Source: Serratia marcescens
Lineage (GTDB): Bacteria; Pseudomonadota; Gammaproteobacteria; Enterobacterales; Enterobacteriaceae
Direction: 5' to 3'
NCBI RefSeq assembly: GCF_006715005.1
Contig: NZ_VFMJ01000001.1
Span: forward strand, 4,154,001-4,218,000
DNA: 64,000 bases
Under the pieces are notes generated by a model. The model was not told the origin of the DNA. It made no database searches and was given only the letters and a program-made list of their open reading frames with translations. Position numbers and translations under genes: made by a program. Below, piece by piece: positions 22,501-32,038 of this stretch (positions within the stretch are counted from its first letter, which is position 1; every line of letters starts with the position of its first letter).

Positions 22501-22674
22501 TCGCCGGATTGACAGGGATCTGACAGACGTCCTCCACGGGGCTCTTACCAAGGAAGCGTTCCCAGCCCTCGTTGTGCTGGAACAGAAGCTTTGCAGGTCG
22601 CGGTACGTACATGAAACACAGTATAAAATGCGTCGAGGAAGGTGGAAAGGACTTCGGTTGCGCAGCAGGCGAGC

Positions 22675-25311
22675 TCACGCAGCAGGCGTGCTACCGTTAA
22701 GTGATATCACCTTTGCAAGATATTGTGCGGTAATACTTTCCATCGCTCGTGATACTTGTTCGGGAGAGCCTGCGGCAACCAAGCGCCCCCCTTCATGGCC
22801 GGCTCCTGGACCAATATCGATGACCTGATCCGCCTGAGCAACCACACGCATATCGTGTTCAATCATTATCACGGAATTGCCTGCATCAACAAGCCGCTGC
22901 AGCTGCACCAAAAGACGGTCTGCATCTAAGGCATGCAGGCCGGTTGTTGGTTCATCTAGGATGTACAGCGTGTGTCCGTGCTGACTACGCTGTAGTTCGG
23001 TTATCAGCTTTATCCGTTGTGCTTCTCCTCCCGAAAATTCAGTAGCTGGCTGCCCAAGACGTAGGTAACCCAAACCTATTTCTCCCAGCAACCGGAGGGG
23101 GCGTGCCACAGGTTCTTCATCAGCAAAAAACTGACAGGCTTCATCCACCGTCATCTGAAGTACTTCTGAGATGTTTCGCTCCTGCCAGCGGATCCTGAGA
23201 GTGTTTTGGTTATAACGTGCTCCATGACAGGTTGGACACGGCGCATACACACTAGGCATAAACAACAGCTCCACACTGACAAGGCCTTCTCCTTCACAGG
23301 TTTCACAACGACCTTTTGCCACATTGAAAGAGAACTGACCCGCATCGTAATGATGTTTTTTCGCGGCAGGTGTCCCAGCAAAGAGCTTACGGATATGGTC
23401 AAACAGCCCGGTATACGTTGCTAGATTAGAACGGGGTGTCCGACCTATCGGTTTCTGATCAACCTGAACCAGCCGTTTTATCAATTCGATATCTCCACTC
23501 AAGGTACCGTAAGTTTTCTCAGTTACAGCCGGTTCCTCTGCTTCGGAATGCACGTATTCTGGCCCATGGCCAAGAGAAGAAAATACCAGCTCAGGTAATG
23601 CCTGAGCAATCAAGCTAGATTTACCGGAACCAGATATCCCCGTGACAGTAGTCAGCACGCCCAATGGAATATCAACATCAATCCCCTTAAGATTATGTCG
23701 GCGAATACCTCGTAGTGTCAGCCATCCTGATGGCTGACGGGCGAAAGATTGCGGTTGTCGCACTTCATCAAACAAATAACGCGCTGTTCTGGATTCAGAA
23801 ACTGCTTTCAGACCTTCCGGCATACCACTGTAGAGAATATGTCCTCCTTTTTCACCGGCCTCCGGGCCCACATCAACCAACCATTGTGCCCGTCGCATAA
23901 GGTCAAGATCATGTTCAACAACAAAAACTGAGTTGCCGGTATCCCGGAGATTTTCAAGCGCATCGTAGAGCGCATGGCTGTCCGAAGGGTGCAAACCTGC
24001 TGATGGTTCATCAAGAACATAGACTACACCAAATAGCATTGAACTAAGCTGAGTGGCAAGACGCAGTCGCTGAAGCTCTCCGGCGGACAGAGAAGGAGTT
24101 GCTCTGTCCAGTGTCAGATAACCAAGCCCCAGTTTCTGCAACTGATACAACCGGTTCATGACACCTCTGGTCAGCCGCTGTGCGGCTAATCGTTTCTCTT
24201 CCGATAACACAAAAATGGGATGAGACTCTTTGCCGGATTCAGTGTGTTCTGTCCGGTCCCGACGGCGGATATCTCTGTCGACATCCGCATCAGCGTGGTG
24301 GGCGCTGGAATCCCCCCTGGAAATCGGAAGGAGTAGTTCTCTCAATTGGTCTAAGGGCATCTGCATAAATTCACCGATGTCCACACCGGCAAAGGTGACG
24401 GACAATGATTCAGGTTTCAGCCTTTTCCCGTGACAGACAGGACACAGCTTGCTTTCCATAAAGCGAGAGACGCGTTTTTTCATCAGCATGCTTTGTGTGT
24501 TGGCGAAGGTATGCAGAACATAACGTCGTGCCCCCGTGAAAGTTCCGATATAACCTGGAGTCAGCTTTTCCCTGACGGCGGCGCGCGTGTCTTCAGGACT
24601 AAGTCCAGGATAGACCGGTACAGTAGGGGTATCTTCGGTAAACAGGATCCACTGGCGGTCTTCCGCTGGAAGGCTTTTCCAAGGAATATCGATGTTATAG
24701 CCCAGGGTCACCAGAATGTCTCGCAGATTCTGTCCGTACCAGGCTCGGGGCCAGGAGGCAATGGCTCTTTCACGAATACTGAGTGAGGGATCGGGCACCA
24801 TCAGCGCTTCAGTCACCTCATAGATATGGCCCAAGCCGTGACAGGAAGGACATGCCCCATGTGGTGTGTTGGGAGAAAAATCCTCGGCATACAGCATCGG
24901 TTGTCCGGCCGGATAGGAACCCGCCCGGGAGTACATCATTCGCACCAAGCTGGATAAAGTAGTCACACTGCCGACAGAGGAGCGCGAGTTATTAGCACCA
25001 TGTTGTTGCTGAAGGGCAACGGCTGGAGGCAGTCCATCAATGCTGTCCACGTCCGGAACGCCGGCCTGATCAATGAGGCGACGCGCGTAAGGGGCAACCG
25101 ATTCAAAGTAGCGCCGTTGCGCTTCGGCATAAATAGTACCAAAGGCCAGTGATGACTTACCCGAGCCTGACACGCCAGAAAAGACAACCAGTGTATTGCG
25201 CGGAATAGAAACATCCACATCTTTAAGATTGTTCTCCCTAGCACCGCGAACCACAACAGAATTGCTGTCGTCAGCCAGGACCTGAGGATGACCGTAAAGT
25301 TTCTTTGACAT
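22675..25311 (-). CDS. UvrA2-like excinuclease/ABC protein
   Basis: 878 residues from ATG 25311 (aggaaatact site). Two ABC modules: Walker [15 protein letters not shown] and [13 protein letters not shown]; signatures [12 protein letters not shown] and [11 protein letters not shown]; Walker [11 protein letters not shown] and [10 protein letters not shown]. Cys pairs [25 protein letters not shown] and CPTCHGAR form the UvrA zinc modules. At <900 residues it resembles class II UvrA (UvrA2/DrrC), which lacks the full UvrB-binding domain and is linked to tolerance of DNA-intercalating compounds. It is not next to uvrB. IS elements on both sides suggest mobile cargo. Confidence 0.85.
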   Translation of the reverse strand: MSKKLYGHPQVLADDSNSVVVRGARENNLKDVDVSIPRNTLVVFSGVSGSGKSSLAFGTIYAEAQRRYFESVAPYARRLIDQAGVPDVDSIDGLPPAVALQQQHGANNSRSSVGSVTTLSSLVRMMYSRAGSYPAGQPMLYAEDFSPNTPHGACPSCHGLGHIYEVTEALMVPDPSLSIRERAIASWPRAWYGQNLRDILVTLGYNIDIPWKSLPAEDRQWILFTEDTPTVPVYPGLSPEDTRAAVREKLTPGYIGTFTGARRYVLHTFANTQSMLMKKRVSRFMESKLCPVCHGKRLKPESLSVTFAGVDIGEFMQMPLDQLRELLLPISRGDSSAHHADADVDRDIRRRDRTEHTESGKESHPIFVLSEEKRLAAQRLTRGVMNRLYQLQKLGLGYLTLDRATPSLSAGELQRLRLATQLSSMLFGVVYVLDEPSAGLHPSDSHALYDALENLRDTGNSVFVVEHDLDLMRRAQWLVDVGPEAGEKGGHILYSGMPEGLKAVSESRTARYLFDEVRQPQSFARQPSGWLTLRGIRRHNLKGIDVDIPLGVLTTVTGISGSGKSSLIAQALPELVFSSLGHGPEYVHSEAEEPAVTEKTYGTLSGDIELIKRLVQVDQKPIGRTPRSNLATYTGLFDHIRKLFAGTPAAKKHHYDAGQFSFNVAKGRCETCEGEGLVSVELLFMPSVYAPCPTCHGARYNQNTLRIRWQERNISEVLQMTVDEACQFFADEEPVARPLRLLGEIGLGYLRLGQPATEFSGGEAQRIKLITELQRSQHGHTLYILDEPTTGLHALDADRLLVQLQRLVDAGNSVIMIEHDMRVVAQADQVIDIGPGAGHEGGRLVAAGSPEQVSRAMESITAQYLAKVISLNGSTPAA

Positions 25312-25401
25312 AGTATTTCCTGTATTACGTGAGTCCATCCAAGATCAGATCATGGCCACATGGTTCTGTTTGAATAACCCCGACTTTATTAGAGAGTAAT
25401 T

Positions 25402-26421
25402 TTAGCAATACTCTGCCGTTAACACCGAAGCGTAATAGTTCATTTCAGCTTCAGCAGGAGGGATATAGCCCAGGCGACCAAGCAGCCTTTTGTTGTTGTA
25501 CCAGTCTACCCAGACCAGCATGACCAACTCCACTTCCGTCCGGTTTTTCCAGCTCTGGCTGCGGATCACCTCCGTTTTGTATAAGCCGTTGATACTCTCT
25601 GCCATCGCATTATCGTAGGAGTCGCCGGTGGTGCTGACTGACGCCAGTATTTCCTCCTCTTTCAGTCGATTTGAGTACGCCAGTGAGACATATTGCGACC
25701 CCCGGTCTGAATGATGGATACCCCTTTTACCCGGACGCCAGGCCCAGAGCGCCTGCTCCAGCGCATCCAGTACCAAATAAGTTTCCATCGACGTTGAGAC
25801 CCGCCAGCCAAAGATGCTGCCGCCGAACACATCGACGATAAAGGCCACATACACGAAGCCTGGAGCTGGGCTAACGTAGGTAAAATCAGCCACCAAAAGC
25901 TGATTTGGCCGTTCCGCCACGAACTGTCGATTCACCAGGTCATCCGGGGTAGTCGCATTTTCATCGCTGCGCGTTGTTTTCACGCCTTTGCCACGGCGGA
26001 CACCAAACAGGCCCATTGCCCGCATCAGTCGTTCTACCGTACAACGCGCCACTTTGATGTCTTCGCGCCGAAGCTGGAGCCAGACCTTCCTCACGCCATA
26101 GAGCCGTTTGCTCTCATCATAGACGCGTTCAACCTCCTGACTGAGCTCTTCATCGCGCCGCTGGCGGACGCTGCGGAGTTCCGGATTTTGCTGTTGCTTT
26201 CGCTGCCAGTAATAGGTTGCCGGGGCAATATGCAGTTCCTGACATACCGGCTCGACCCCATGTTGTTCCATCAACGGTGCCGTCAGTGGCGCTATTTCTT
26301 GCAGTGGCGGTCGAGCTCCGCTTGGGCAAATACGCTGACGCCAGTCGCAGAATATCGTTGCTACGGCGAAGCTCGCGGTTCTCTCGTTCGAGCTCTTTAA
26401 GACGCTGCCGCTCATCCGCAT
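25402..26421 (-). CDS. IS3-family OrfB transposase (IS51-like)
   Basis: DDE integrase: LLVADFTYVSPAPGFVYVAF (Asp), GIHHSDRGSQYVSLAYSNRL (Asp), GDSYDNAMAESINGLYKTEV (Glu). The biologically relevant part starts near PLTAPLMEQHG. The N-terminal ~45 residues of the listed frame overlap orfA and are probably only reached by frameshifting. Catalytic domain intact. Confidence 0.85.
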   Translation of the reverse strand: MRMSGSVLKSSNERTASFAVATIFCDWRQRICPSGARPPLQEIAPLTAPLMEQHGVEPVCQELHIAPATYYWQRKQQQNPELRSVRQRRDEELSQEVERVYDESKRLYGVRKVWLQLRREDIKVARCTVERLMRAMGLFGVRRGKGVKTTRSDENATTPDDLVNRQFVAERPNQLLVADFTYVSPAPGFVYVAFIVDVFGGSIFGWRVSTSMETYLVLDALEQALWAWRPGKRGIHHSDRGSQYVSLAYSNRLKEEEILASVSTTGDSYDNAMAESINGLYKTEVIRSQSWKNRTEVELVMLVWVDWYNNKRLLGRLGYIPPAEAEMNYYASVLTAEYC

Positions 26422-26614
26422 TGAGATTGACCTTCACCGCCAGGCGTTGTTCATGCTGCTTGATCCACAGACGTAACGTCTCCGGAATGCAACTAATTTT
26501 GGGCGCGATGGAGCAGATCTCCTGCCACTGAGAGGCATGTTCATACTGTGTTTCCAGCACCAGATTTACGGCGAGCTCCCGAACTTCGGGTGAGTAACGT
26601 TTGGTCGTATTCAT
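26150..26614 (-). pseudogene. IS3-family OrfA with frameshifted tail
   Basis: The first ~95 residues are a normal OrfA (RYSPEVRELAVNLVLETQYE, leucine zipper LKELERENRELRRSNDILRL). After LASAY the frame leaves the expected FAQAELDR, which is present in another frame. One missing T near 26330 explains this. The remaining ~60 residues are out of frame. Confidence 0.65.
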
Positions 26615-26793
26615 AGATCCTCTACTTTAACAGTATAGGTTCTAATTCAACCGGTGCTATTCAGTTGCTGGAACGGGGCGGAGCCCGCGCGATAACAATC
26701 GAACTCAGTGACTGCTATACCATGTGGCGGCTATATGAACGCATCCCGTTTGCAAGGCTTCCATGGTGTTGACGTTGACGGTAGGTTGCAGCT

Positions 26794-27189
26794 CTATATC
26801 CAGCTTTGTTGCAGTCGATGCTGCGGGCCTCGATGTAGTACCGCCTGCTGCTCCTCGGTTTTCACAGCGACAGCTTTAGCCGGCTGCTGAACCGCCATCC
26901 AGATAGCACGCGCATCCATGACGTCATTTTTGTTGCCCATCACGCAGGCCTTGACGAATTTCCCCTGGAGTAACCTGACCTTATTCCCCAGTTTTTCCAA
27001 CTCACGTGCCCAGTGCAGGGAACCGCCGCAGGCCTCCATGCCAATCAGGCAAGGTTCACGATTGCTGAAGTATTCCAGTAGCGAATCACGTTTAATCTGT
27101 TTATCGATAACCTCACCAGTGTGCTTATCAATGAAGTGAACCTGCATCAGATGTTTTGCGATATCGATACCAATAGGGGTATATTTCAT
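26794..27189 (-). pseudogene. IS110-family transposase fragment
   Basis: Begins MKYTPIGIDIAKHLMQVHF and shows the DEDD residues in MEACGGSLHWARELEKLG and GNKNDVMDARAIW. It loses homology after EEQQAVLH, about 120 of ~340 residues. The C-terminal half is absent. The sequence 26650-26793 beyond it shows no gene I can identify. Confidence 0.8.
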
Positions 27190-27423
27190 CTCGTGGATCC
27201 TCCAGTTATCAGAGAGCTTTATGCCTCTCGTATTGGGCACCATGATGCCGGAAGTCTGCGAGGATCCACACACCCCACCTACCGCCTCTTTCGCCCCTCT
27301 CAAATAGTTGGGATGCGTTCATTTCATTCTCTTGGTCCAACACCGCAGGAACATCCAGACGGCAGGGATATTCTTCCTTTGATTGCCTTATCGAAAATGG
27401 ATGTTTGGGGGAGCTTACAGCGA

Positions 27424-27754
27424 TCACGCCAGTTTGAGAATTGAGATGCCCAGCATAATTGAAACAATTCCGAACCAGCCGAGCTGGCGTGAGCTTTTGT
27501 TTAAAGAGCACTAATCCCGCCACTGCGGTCAGCAGAATGCCCGAACCTCCCCACAGTGCGTAGGCAATCGACAAGTCAATGCCCTTTGCTGCCTGGGATA
27601 AAGCGGTGAATGACACCAAGATGCAGAAAATACCCAGTAAACCCATCAGGCGTTTTCTGAACCCGTCCGAATACTTGATGAATATATTGGCGACGACCTC
27701 CAGCGAAATAGCGATTGCCATGAGGGCGTAATGAATGAATTCAGTGTGTTGCAT
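27424..27754 (-). pseudogene. mdtI: MdtI-like SMR transporter subunit with 1-nt frameshift
   Basis: Small multidrug resistance protein, partner of MdtJ in polyamine/drug efflux. ISLEVVANIFIKYSDGFRKR and AAKGIDLSIAYALWGGSG match MdtI. One extra C around 27480 shifts the frame after KLTPA. Removing it restores GWFGIVSIMLGISILKLA and a stop at 27424, giving the standard 109 residues. The intact downstream frame suggests a recent mutation or a sequencing error. The read-through frame ends at 27209. Confidence 0.8.
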
Positions 27755-27757
27755 AAT

Positions 27758-28093
27758 TCACCAACGTTTTGTCGCTCCGAAATTAACCATGACAACACCA
27801 GCGATTAGAACGGCCATTCCCGATAGCTTGTATATGCCCATACTCTCGGTGAAAAAACAAAAACCGATGAAGGCAATGGTTATCAGGCCGATTGTCTCCC
27901 AAGTGGCATAAGCTAGGGCGATGGGCAAATCCTTTACCGCCATCGCCAGAAAATAGAACGAGAGGCCGATCGTGGCATACATAAAGATAAAGGCAGTGAC
28001 AGAGCCCGAACCTGACACAAATTTCATCACTGTCACTCCCGTGACTTCTGCAGCAATTGCCACAAACAGGAATAGCCAGGGTTGAAGTCTCAT
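27758..28093 (-). CDS. mdtJ: MdtJ-like SMR transporter subunit
   Basis: 111 residues, four transmembrane helices, SMR glutamate in TM1 (AIAAEVTGVTVMKF) and the family motif LAYATWETIGLITIAF. In E. coli MdtJI exports spermidine. The substrate here is unproven. It lies 3 bp before mdtI and is divergent from a LysR regulator, a probable local control pair. Confidence 0.8.
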   Translation of the reverse strand: MRLQPWLFLFVAIAAEVTGVTVMKFVSGSGSVTAFIFMYATIGLSFYFLAMAVKDLPIALAYATWETIGLITIAFIGFCFFTESMGIYKLSGMAVLIAGVVMVNFGATKRW

Positions 28094-28191
28094 GTTTTTC
28101 TCCGTCGATTTGCTTAAAACGGTGTTATTATGTTTATAGATATGGGCGGAAGAAAGATGAAGCCCATCCTTTTTTTTGATGGAATGTCTGT

Positions 28192-29067
28192 ATGCAATGG
28201 AATCTCGACCAGTTACGTCAATTTATCGCCGCCGCTGAACACGGCTCGATCAGCGCGGCTGCACGCCATTTGGGCAAGGCGCAGTCAGCCGTCAGCACGG
28301 CCATCGGCTTGCTGGAGGCCGATTTGGGTGTGGAGCTGTTTGATCGCACCAGGCATCGGGTTACCTTGTCCGACGTGGGTCAGTTGCTGTTGCTGGAAGC
28401 GCAGGAGCTGCTGCGGCAAGCACAGTCGTTAGATCAGCTGGCGCTATTGCTGTCGGACGGCGGCAAGGCCAAGCTAGCACTGGCGTTCGACGAGGCGCTG
28501 CCCTATACCGCGATCGGTCACTTGGTGCACGAAATATCCGAATGTTTCCCCTACATGGAGCTGGCGCTTTTCAATGGCACTGCTAATGAGGTCGCAAGCT
28601 ATGTTGATCAAAAGCGTGCTGATATTGCTTTCCATTTTGATCGAGGGCCGTTGCGGAATTGTTTCGATCAACGCTATATTGGCTCACTGCCTCAGGGGAT
28701 ATTCGTGGCCAGCGGTCATTCACTGTTGGATGAGCAGCCGGTGGCGCGTAAAGACTTGGCTCGCTACCGGCAATTACTGATTCATGCCGAGGACGAGCAG
28801 GCCATTGCATACAGCCCGAGGTTGTGGCGTTCGGATAGCTTTTACTGTATCGCCGAAATGATAGCCGATAACTTGGGGTGGGCTATCCTGCCAGTCAACA
28901 TCGCAAAGCACGAAAGCTACCTAAAGTCACTGCGGCAGGTGTTTTGCCCATCGTTGGTGTTGCCGCCGCTGCCGGTACGCATGATATGGTGCCATGGTGG
29001 GCAACTGGACCCGAACACGGAGTGGATTTCGACTCGATTTGCCGAGTTGCTGAAGCTTTCGACATGA
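28192..29067 (+). CDS. LysR-family transcriptional regulator
   Basis: 291 residues. N-terminal winged helix: MQWNLDQLRQFIAAAEHGSI, SAAARHLGKAQSAVSTAI, VELFDRTRHRVTLSDVGQ. The C-terminal part is a periplasmic-binding-protein-like effector domain. Divergent from mdtJ with 98 bp between starts, so it probably controls the efflux pair and itself. Effector not inferable. Complete. 29068-29289 shows no gene. Confidence 0.88.
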   Translation: MQWNLDQLRQFIAAAEHGSISAAARHLGKAQSAVSTAIGLLEADLGVELFDRTRHRVTLSDVGQLLLLEAQELLRQAQSLDQLALLLSDGGKAKLALAFDEALPYTAIGHLVHEISECFPYMELALFNGTANEVASYVDQKRADIAFHFDRGPLRNCFDQRYIGSLPQGIFVASGHSLLDEQPVARKDLARYRQLLIHAEDEQAIAYSPRLWRSDSFYCIAEMIADNLGWAILPVNIAKHESYLKSLRQVFCPSLVLPPLPVRMIWCHGGQLDPNTEWISTRFAELLKLST

Positions 29068-29289
29068 GTACCCGCAACACAAGCTGCAGCAGTGCCGGAC
29101 AGAGCGCTACAATTGCTGCCAAGATAAGAGCATCGGAAGCTTTGCAAACGGGACACGGCCATATAGAAATACATGTTACATTAATCGCAGACATCGCTAA
29201 AAATGAGTTATTTCGTATATAGATTTTACTCAAGCCGACTGTCAAAGTTACACTGTTTGCTAGGATTAGGTGTCTTTAAATCTCTGAGG

Positions 29290-29800
29290 GTTATATTCCC
29301 CGCCGCTTGCGGCGTAGACTAACTGGATGAGCGAATACATCCATAAAAGCCATAATATTACAGTGCTAATGTACCATCTTGTTTTGCCAGCAAAATATCG
29401 GCGTGCGGTGTTTGATGATCGTGTTGATGAAACTCTGAAAATGGTGTGTCTGGATATAGAGCTACGCTATCAGGTGAAGTTTCTCGAAATAGGTACGGAC
29501 AAAGATCACGTGCATTTTCTCGTGCAATCAGTGCCTACGTATAGCGTGACCAAAATCGTTACGATAATCAAAAGCCTGACTGCTCGTAAAGTATTCAGAC
29601 GCTGCCCATAAGTGAAGAAGGCTCTGTGGGGAGGTGAGTTTTGGACTGACGGCTATTTTGCAAGTACGGTCAGCAAGCATGGAGATGAGCAGATGATTGG
29701 GCAGTACGTCAAAAAATCAAGGCAATGAATACCACAAATTGCATTCAGATCATCAATTGGCACTGTTTTGAGATACCCCGCTGCTTGCGGCGGGGTTGTT
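29290..29800 (+). mobile_element. IS200/IS605-family element (IS200-like), inactive
   Basis: Single Y1 transposase gene flanked by subterminal hairpins: cgccgcttgcggcg at about 29301-29314 and ccccgctgcttgcggcgggg at about 29777-29796. This matches the stem-loop ends recognised by HUH transposases. The exact ends are not defined because these elements lack inverted repeats and target duplications. Confidence 0.75.
29327..29771 (+). pseudogene. IS200-like TnpA Y1 transposase, two mutations
   Basis: HUH motif in GTDKDHVHFLVQSVP and a catalytic Tyr in GQYVK. After VFRRCP the expected Gln codon CAA is TAA (29609-29611). Further on, an extra A in a run of A after QYVK shifts the frame; the ancestral end (HSDHQLALF, stop at 29771) is still readable. 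Inactive. Confidence 0.85.
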
Positions 29801-29821
29801 CATTTTTCGGATTAAGGTGAC

Positions 29822-30409
29822 GTGTTGGCATTAATAAAACTTGCTGTGGGTCTTGGTAACCCAGGACAAATTCATGAGTGGAATAGGCATAATTCAGGAT
29901 CCATTTTCATTACCCGATTGGTAAGTCAGTATCATGCAACGATGACTAAAGTTAGAGGTCAACCATATAAAACTGCAATCATAAACATAAATGGAGAAGC
30001 TGTTAGCGTTATTATTCCTTTACTGCCATTAAATAATAGTGGCGCATTTATTTTTTCGCTTATGCAGAGATTGAAAATTAAGAATGACGAACTCTTAATC
30101 GTTCATGATGATCTGGATATTCCGCCGGGTCAAGCTAAAATAAAATATAGTGGAGTACACGATAGACATAAAGGGGTTATTGATATAGTTAATGCAACTG
30201 GGCATAACCCTGATTTCTATCGGCTTCGTATAGGGATAGGTCATCCGGGAAGAAAAGGTAATGTAATAGATTATGTTATGCAGGATCCAAAAGAAGAAGA
30301 GTTGAAATTAATTTACCAGGCAATGGATAAAGCAATCGAGTGTTTTGAATTATTGCAAACTGTTGGTGTTAATCGTGCAAGGGAAAGATTACATTCCTTC
30401 TCGGCCTAA
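29822..30409 (+). CDS. Peptidyl-tRNA hydrolase paralogue with altered active site
   Basis: 195 residues, Pth fold throughout: LAVGLGNPGQIHEWNRHNSG contains the equivalents of Asn10 and catalytic His20; LPLNNSG the Asn68 region; VHDDLDIPPGQAKIK Asp93; FYRLRIGIGHPGRKGNV and the basic C-terminal helix follow. The GGHNG segment carrying Asn114 reads DRHKG, so a substrate-contact residue is Lys. Housekeeping pth normally lies by rpl/ychF genes; this copy is wedged between an IS200 and a Tn3-type repeat. GTG 29822 is used with aaggtg upstream. Confidence 0.8.
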   Translation: MLALIKLAVGLGNPGQIHEWNRHNSGSIFITRLVSQYHATMTKVRGQPYKTAIININGEAVSVIIPLLPLNNSGAFIFSLMQRLKIKNDELLIVHDDLDIPPGQAKIKYSGVHDRHKGVIDIVNATGHNPDFYRLRIGIGHPGRKGNVIDYVMQDPKEEELKLIYQAMDKAIECFELLQTVGVNRARERLHSFSA

Positions 30410-30428
30410 CGTGAGCGAAGCTACAATA

Positions 30429-30467
30429 GGGGTCAGTTTGGGGAACGGGAATTTTTGTACTATAAGG
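30429..30467. repeat. Tn3-family terminal inverted repeat
   Basis: ggggtcagtttggggaacgg followed by gaatttttgtactataagg: the GGGG start, 38-39 bp length and TAAG end of Tn3-family repeats. It aligns with the split repeat at 2879/4237. Transposon interior would lie to the right but is cut by the IS6 element after 90 bp. 30468-30557 has no gene. Confidence 0.8.
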
Positions 30468-30557
30468 GCTTGCCCGGCATGTCAACGCCGGTGTTTACGG
30501 TTTCTGTCTGCACTTCTGTCAAAAATTAAAGGGGGGAGAGACTGCGGTACTATAAAC

Positions 30558-31377
30558 GGCACTGTTGCAAAAATCGGCAGGTGATAAACTCATCGTCACC
30601 TTTTGCTGACGGAGCAGCACGTGCCCCCCTTCAAAGGCCGGCATTTTCAGCGTGACATCATCCTGTGGGCGGTACGCTGGTACTGTAAATACGGCATCAG
30701 CTACCGTGAACTGCAGGAGATGCTGGCAGAACGCGGCGTGAATGTCGATCACACTACCCTTTACCGCTGGGTTCAGCGTTATGCGCCTGAAATGGAAAAG
30801 CGACTGCGATGGTATTGGCGTAACCCTTCCGATTTTTGCCCATGGCACATTGATGAAACGTACGTGAAGGTCAATGGCCGCTGGGCTTATCTTTACCGTG
30901 CCGTCGACAACAGGGGCCGCACTGTTGATTTTTACCTCTCCCCGCGTCGTAACAGCAAAGCTGCATACCGGTTCCTGGGTAAAATCTTCAACAACGTGAA
31001 GAAGTGGCAGATCCCGCGTTTTATCAACACGGATAAAGTGCCTACCTATGGCCATGCGCTTGCACTGCTCAAACGCGAAGGTCGATGCCCGCCTGACGTT
31101 GAACACCGACAGATTAAGTACCGGAATAACGTCATTGAATGCGATCATGGCAAGCTGAAAAGGATAATCGGCGCCACGCTGGGATTTAAATCCATGAAGA
31201 CAGCTTACGCCACAATCAAAGGGATTGAGGTGATGCGTGCACTACGCAAAGGCCAGGTCTCACCATTTTATTATGGAGATCCCTTGGGCGAGATGCGCCT
31301 GGTAAGCAGAGTTTTTGAAATGTAAGGCCTTTGAATAAGACAAAAGGCTATCTCTCCGCTAACTTTGCAACAGTGCC
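30558..31377 (+). mobile_element. IS6-family element (IS26-like)
   Basis: 820 bp with perfect 14-bp ends ggcactgttgcaaa (30558) and its inverse ending at 31377, identical to the IS26/IS15 ends. No 8-bp duplication (left ctataaac, right gtgccgct), consistent with IS6-mediated adjacent deletion or replicon fusion. Confidence 0.93.
30621..31325 (+). CDS. IS6-family transposase (IS26/IS15-like)
   Basis: 234 residues from GTG 30621, closely similar to IS26 TnpA: FKGRHFQRDIILWAVRWY, DDE residues in HIDETYVKVNGRW, FINTDKVPTYG and IKYRNNVIECDHGKLKR. Complete. Confidence 0.92.
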   Translation: MPPFKGRHFQRDIILWAVRWYCKYGISYRELQEMLAERGVNVDHTTLYRWVQRYAPEMEKRLRWYWRNPSDFCPWHIDETYVKVNGRWAYLYRAVDNRGRTVDFYLSPRRNSKAAYRFLGKIFNNVKKWQIPRFINTDKVPTYGHALALLKREGRCPPDVEHRQIKYRNNVIECDHGKLKRIIGATLGFKSMKTAYATIKGIEVMRALRKGQVSPFYYGDPLGEMRLVSRVFEM

Positions 31378-31406
31378 GTGCCGCTTCAGGAACCGGCCCA
31401 GGTATT

Positions 31407-32009
31407 TCACGCTGAAAATCTATGACAGTCTTTAAAAATATCATGTAGATGTTTTATGTACGCCTTTACATTTCTATCAATATCTGGATTTTTTATAACA
31501 TCAAAAAAACCAAATGCAGGTAAGTGAGTCATACCTATAAATTGATGGGCTTTATGGAAAGCGAAAAAAACATTGTCGATATCATTCCCCTCAAAAAATT
31601 GATTTTTATCTAAAAATGCTTCTTTCGGAGCATTCCATGTAACAGATAACATATATTTTTTGTTTACTAACAATCCACCACTACCATATTTTTTAGATAA
31701 ATCTTTCCTACTCCTTCCATCACCACTCGTATATATATCTTCCCCAGCCGTAAAAACTTCATCAATATATTTTTTCAAAGTCCAAGGCATCTCCATCCAC
31801 CATGCGGGGAGTTGATAGATAACAAAGTCCGACCATAAATACTTCTCAACCTCTTCACTTATATCGTAGCTTGATCTGACGTTTGTCGTTTTCACATTAA
31901 AGCTGTGGTTTTCAAAATATTTTACAGCAACATCATCCAGGTAATTATTTAGCGAACCTTTTGAGGATCCAAATACCGTCGAAGAATTTACAATAAAAAT
32001 ATTTTTCAT
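31407..32009 (-). CDS. NAD(P)H quinone reductase-like flavoprotein (MdaB type)
   Basis: 200 residues from ATG 32009 (MKNIFIVNSSTVFGSSKGSL). Flavodoxin-like fold: N-terminal FMN/FAD phosphate loop, DFVIYQLPAWWMEMPWTLKK and GSGGLLVNKKYMLSVTWNAP are typical of MdaB/modulator of drug activity B. It probably reduces quinones by two electrons using NADPH. AT-rich, like the dehydrogenase fragment beside it. Both may have come in together. Confidence 0.75.
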   Translation of the reverse strand: MKNIFIVNSSTVFGSSKGSLNNYLDDVAVKYFENHSFNVKTTNVRSSYDISEEVEKYLWSDFVIYQLPAWWMEMPWTLKKYIDEVFTAGEDIYTSGDGRSRKDLSKKYGSGGLLVNKKYMLSVTWNAPKEAFLDKNQFFEGNDIDNVFFAFHKAHQFIGMTHLPAFGFFDVIKNPDIDRNVKAYIKHLHDIFKDCHRFSA

Positions 32010-32038
32010 TATGATTTTCCACTCCACTGAGAAAATAG

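Larger units (their letters stand above)
21833..22548 (-). mobile_element. Second IS66-family element, truncated
   Basis: Minus-strand tnpA and a broken tnpB fragment. The tnpB part reads in two frames (isoleucine-tryptophan-leucine motif in one, MRNGFNGLASRVQSVLNDDP in the other, 21822-22010) and is cut by the first IS66 at 21832. The outer end may be gtaagagccccg, whose reverse complement ends at 22548. tnpC is lost. Confidence 0.8.
25371..26649 (-). mobile_element. IS3-family element (second type)
   Basis: Two overlapping minus-strand orfs of IS3 type, different from the element at 1436. Candidate ends both begin tgaat (25371 plus strand, 26649 minus strand) with loose similarity further in, so the exact ends are uncertain. 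No target duplication is visible. Confidence 0.65.

Noticed and set aside
26650..26793. Plus-strand frame with RGGARAITIELSDCYTMW
   Set aside because: Short, no start or ribosome site, no family recognised, and bounded by IS debris; not enough evidence to call.
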